64,000 nucleotides of DNA from Lepturacanthus savala (lineage: Eukaryota > Chordata > Actinopteri > Scombriformes > Trichiuridae). Made by a program: the position numbers and the translations under genes. Below are positions 62,430-64,000 of this stretch, one piece after another (within the stretch, counting starts at the first letter, position 1; the number at the start of each line of letters is the position of its first letter). The notes under the pieces were generated by a model that was given only the letters and a program-made list of their open reading frames with translations, was not told the origin of the DNA and searched no databases. The DNA lies in contig CM060471.1 of the NCBI GenBank assembly GCA_030544235.1, forward strand, positions 8,520,848 to 8,584,847. Direction: 5' to 3'.

Positions 62430-62895
62430 TTCTCTCCACTGGCTCCTTATTGTCCATATAGATCACTGAGCTACCAGAAACAGCTGATGAGAGTATCTTT
62501 ACTAGAACAGGAGGCATAACCTGCAGCTATCAGGCTCCTCTGCTGTGGAACTATTTTCCTGTTTCAGGTTAAGAACTTTCATTTTTGATGAAGCTGATAG
62601 TTCAGGCTTTCTCAGTCTGGCCTAGACTAAACATTACTTCGCTGCTATGGATTTAAACTGACCTCAAGAGATACTCCATGCTTCTCTTTCTTCCATCTGT
62701 AAACACTAATAAATAACCCACATGAATAGGAAAATCTGTTTTGACATAAAAGATGCAAGTGCATCAGTACACAGACCTTGAATCTGTTATAAACTTGGCA
62801 TGTATCACAAACTTATGAATCAGTTTTATGTTGTTGCTGAGCTGCTATATCCGCCGTCTGCTCAGTATCTGCAGCTCTCTCTCTCTTGTTCACTC

Positions 62896-62958
<63 letters not shown>

Positions 62959-63690
62959 ACTAACATTAACCTCTTGAGATTTGTCATACTAATGTTATAC
63001 AGGGGATTTTTAGAATGTTCTACAGCAGAAGCTGATTGGTTCCTGATCTGAGGCGACCCAGACATCTCTAGGACTTTGGCTCTAATTTGTACCAGTGAAA
63101 TTGAACAGTTGGTTTTATTGTCAGGGGCTTAAAATGTAATACTAATAAATATATCTTTCTGAATTCACATTTCCAAAATGACAAAATATGTGTTCCTTGT
63201 TTTTTGATAGTCTAGATATGCAATGAACTATCATTTCACATTGAATCAAATTGTTCCATTTTAAAAACATATTGTCCCTGAATCATATCAAGATACTTAT
63301 CAGATCTTCTTTTTCGGAGTAAGTAATATCCACAGTAAACATCAGGACCCCCTGATGAACATTTACAGCTGTTTTGTTCCTAGACTGTTGCTCTGTTTTT
63401 ATCATTTACAGACAAGGCTGCATCCGTCCTCATCCTTCACTTAGACGACAAATCCTTATAATCAGTTTTTCTATTTAGTTTTGTATCTGTAATTCCCTTC
63501 CCTGTGTTGATGTATTTTATTCATCAGTCCATCCTGAAGAGGATCTTCCTCTGTTCTTCTTCCTGAGGTTTATTTCTTTATTCTCCAACCTGCTCCTACA
63601 AACTCTGTTAGTTCTTACTCTGTACAGACTCTGTGCTCACTACAACTCACTGAAGGTTGAACTCTGTTGATTATTGGATCTTAGAGTCAC
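62430..63690 (+). mobile_element. Degenerate L2-type LINE 3' region
   Basis: Contains wording typical of the 3' end of fish L2-like LINEs: tcctctgctgtggaactattttcc, agaactttcatttttgatgaagc, and a (CT)n block followed by cacaactaac. After about 500 bp of diverged sequence, gaggatcttcctctgttcttcttcctgagg follows. No open frame remains. Assignment is by pattern memory only. Confidence 0.45.
62875..62955 (+). repeat. (CT)n microsatellite within LINE debris
   Basis: About 80 bp of CT dinucleotides, a feature commonly found at this position in fish L2-like 3' regions. Confidence 0.93.
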
Positions 63691-63806
63691 TCTGGATTAT
63701 AACCACTCACTGATGTTTGGTCATGACATCTGTCAAAAAAACTCTCACTTTAACTTCTGAATCTTCAGTAACCCTGTTAAATATTTTATAATTATAATAA
63801 ATTTGC

Positions 63807-63946
63807 TGCCCCACGATAGGCTGCTGACCATCTGGGGTGTATCCCTGCCTCTCGCCTGTAATGCGCTGGAATAGGCTCCAGCAGACCCCCAGAACCCTAA
63901 TGAGGAATAAGGGGGTATAGAAGATGAATGAATGAATGAATTAATT
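63807..63946 (+). repeat. 5'-truncated V-SINE-type SINE
   Basis: Only the 3' half is present, ending in (gaat)n. It is framed by identical AATAAATTTGC repeats (63796-63806, 63947-63957), so it inserted already truncated, as happens with incomplete reverse transcription. Confidence 0.85.
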
Positions 63947-64000
63947 AATAAATTTGCCTGGAAAAACATATCCTCCACATCATCCTTCCAGTTGTCAGAC

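Larger units (their letters stand above)
56314..64000. other. Region downstream of smim36
   Basis: Starts with a purine-rich GTCAG-repetitive stretch (56400-56515) that may be smim36 3' UTR. A repeat with several perfect hairpins follows (56.97-58.0 kb), then CA tracts, L2-type reverse-transcriptase debris (60.74-61.1 kb), a pyrimidine-rich tract, LINE 3'-end debris and a truncated V-SINE. No further gene was recognised. Confidence 0.6.

Overview
The window looks like nuclear DNA from a ray-finned fish, probably a percomorph teleost. It is about 64 kb of AT-rich sequence dominated by introns and intergenic DNA. It is dense in long (CA)n microsatellites and carries tRNA-derived SINEs with the V-SINE core, a second tRNA-SINE, Tc1-like and hAT-like relics, and fragments of non-LTR retrotransposons. 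I saw nothing bacterial, viral or plasmid-like.

Three vertebrate genes can be supported. (1) On the minus strand between about 14.05 and 22.8 kb is a chain of four exons joined by consensus splice sites in perfectly compatible phases (22798-22674, 22586-22362, 20724-20498, 14336-14050). Two further small upstream exons at 24.46-24.68 kb are possible. I assign this chain to the 5' part of ankfn1, mainly because of gene order and orientation. The first 14 kb of the window would then be an ankfn1 intron, with the ankyrin and fibronectin-III exons lying to the left of the window. (2) On the plus strand at 42.1 kb is tmem100, with an intact single coding exon and two membrane segments. (3) On the plus strand at 56.0 kb is smim36, a 107-residue single-pass membrane protein. 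As I recall human 17q22, SMIM36 and TMEM100 lie on one strand and ANKFN1 diverges on the other, so the window reproduces that block. PCTP, which I recall between TMEM100 and ANKFN1, was not seen here.

Region by region: 1-14 kb is a putative ankfn1 intron with a tRNA-SINE, a V-SINE, an hAT-like relic, a perfect 42-bp palindrome beside (AT)n, and a 530-bp CAT/CAG tract. 14-24.7 kb holds the ankfn1 exons, including a long (UG)n tract just upstream of a 3' splice site. 24.7-42 kb is intergenic: a purine-biased tract, an unidentified minus-strand exon trail at 28.6-29.1 kb, LINE pieces, a 1.16-kb foldback element, and two V-SINEs related as parent and 5'-transduced daughter. 42-56 kb holds tmem100 and then repeats: a Tc1 relic, minisatellites, an M-box-like 14-bp array and a palindromic MITE. 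56-64 kb holds smim36, then repeats and LINE debris.

The most unusual signals are mechanistic rather than a new gene cassette. They are the SINE that carried its parent's 5' flank plus a template-jump fragment, a recurring class of short perfect snap-back palindromes, the (UG)n tract beside the ankfn1 acceptor, and tandem in-frame 5' splice sites after an ankfn1 exon. No search or alignment was run. Gene identities rest on recognising the protein sequence (tmem100, smim36) or on synteny (ankfn1).
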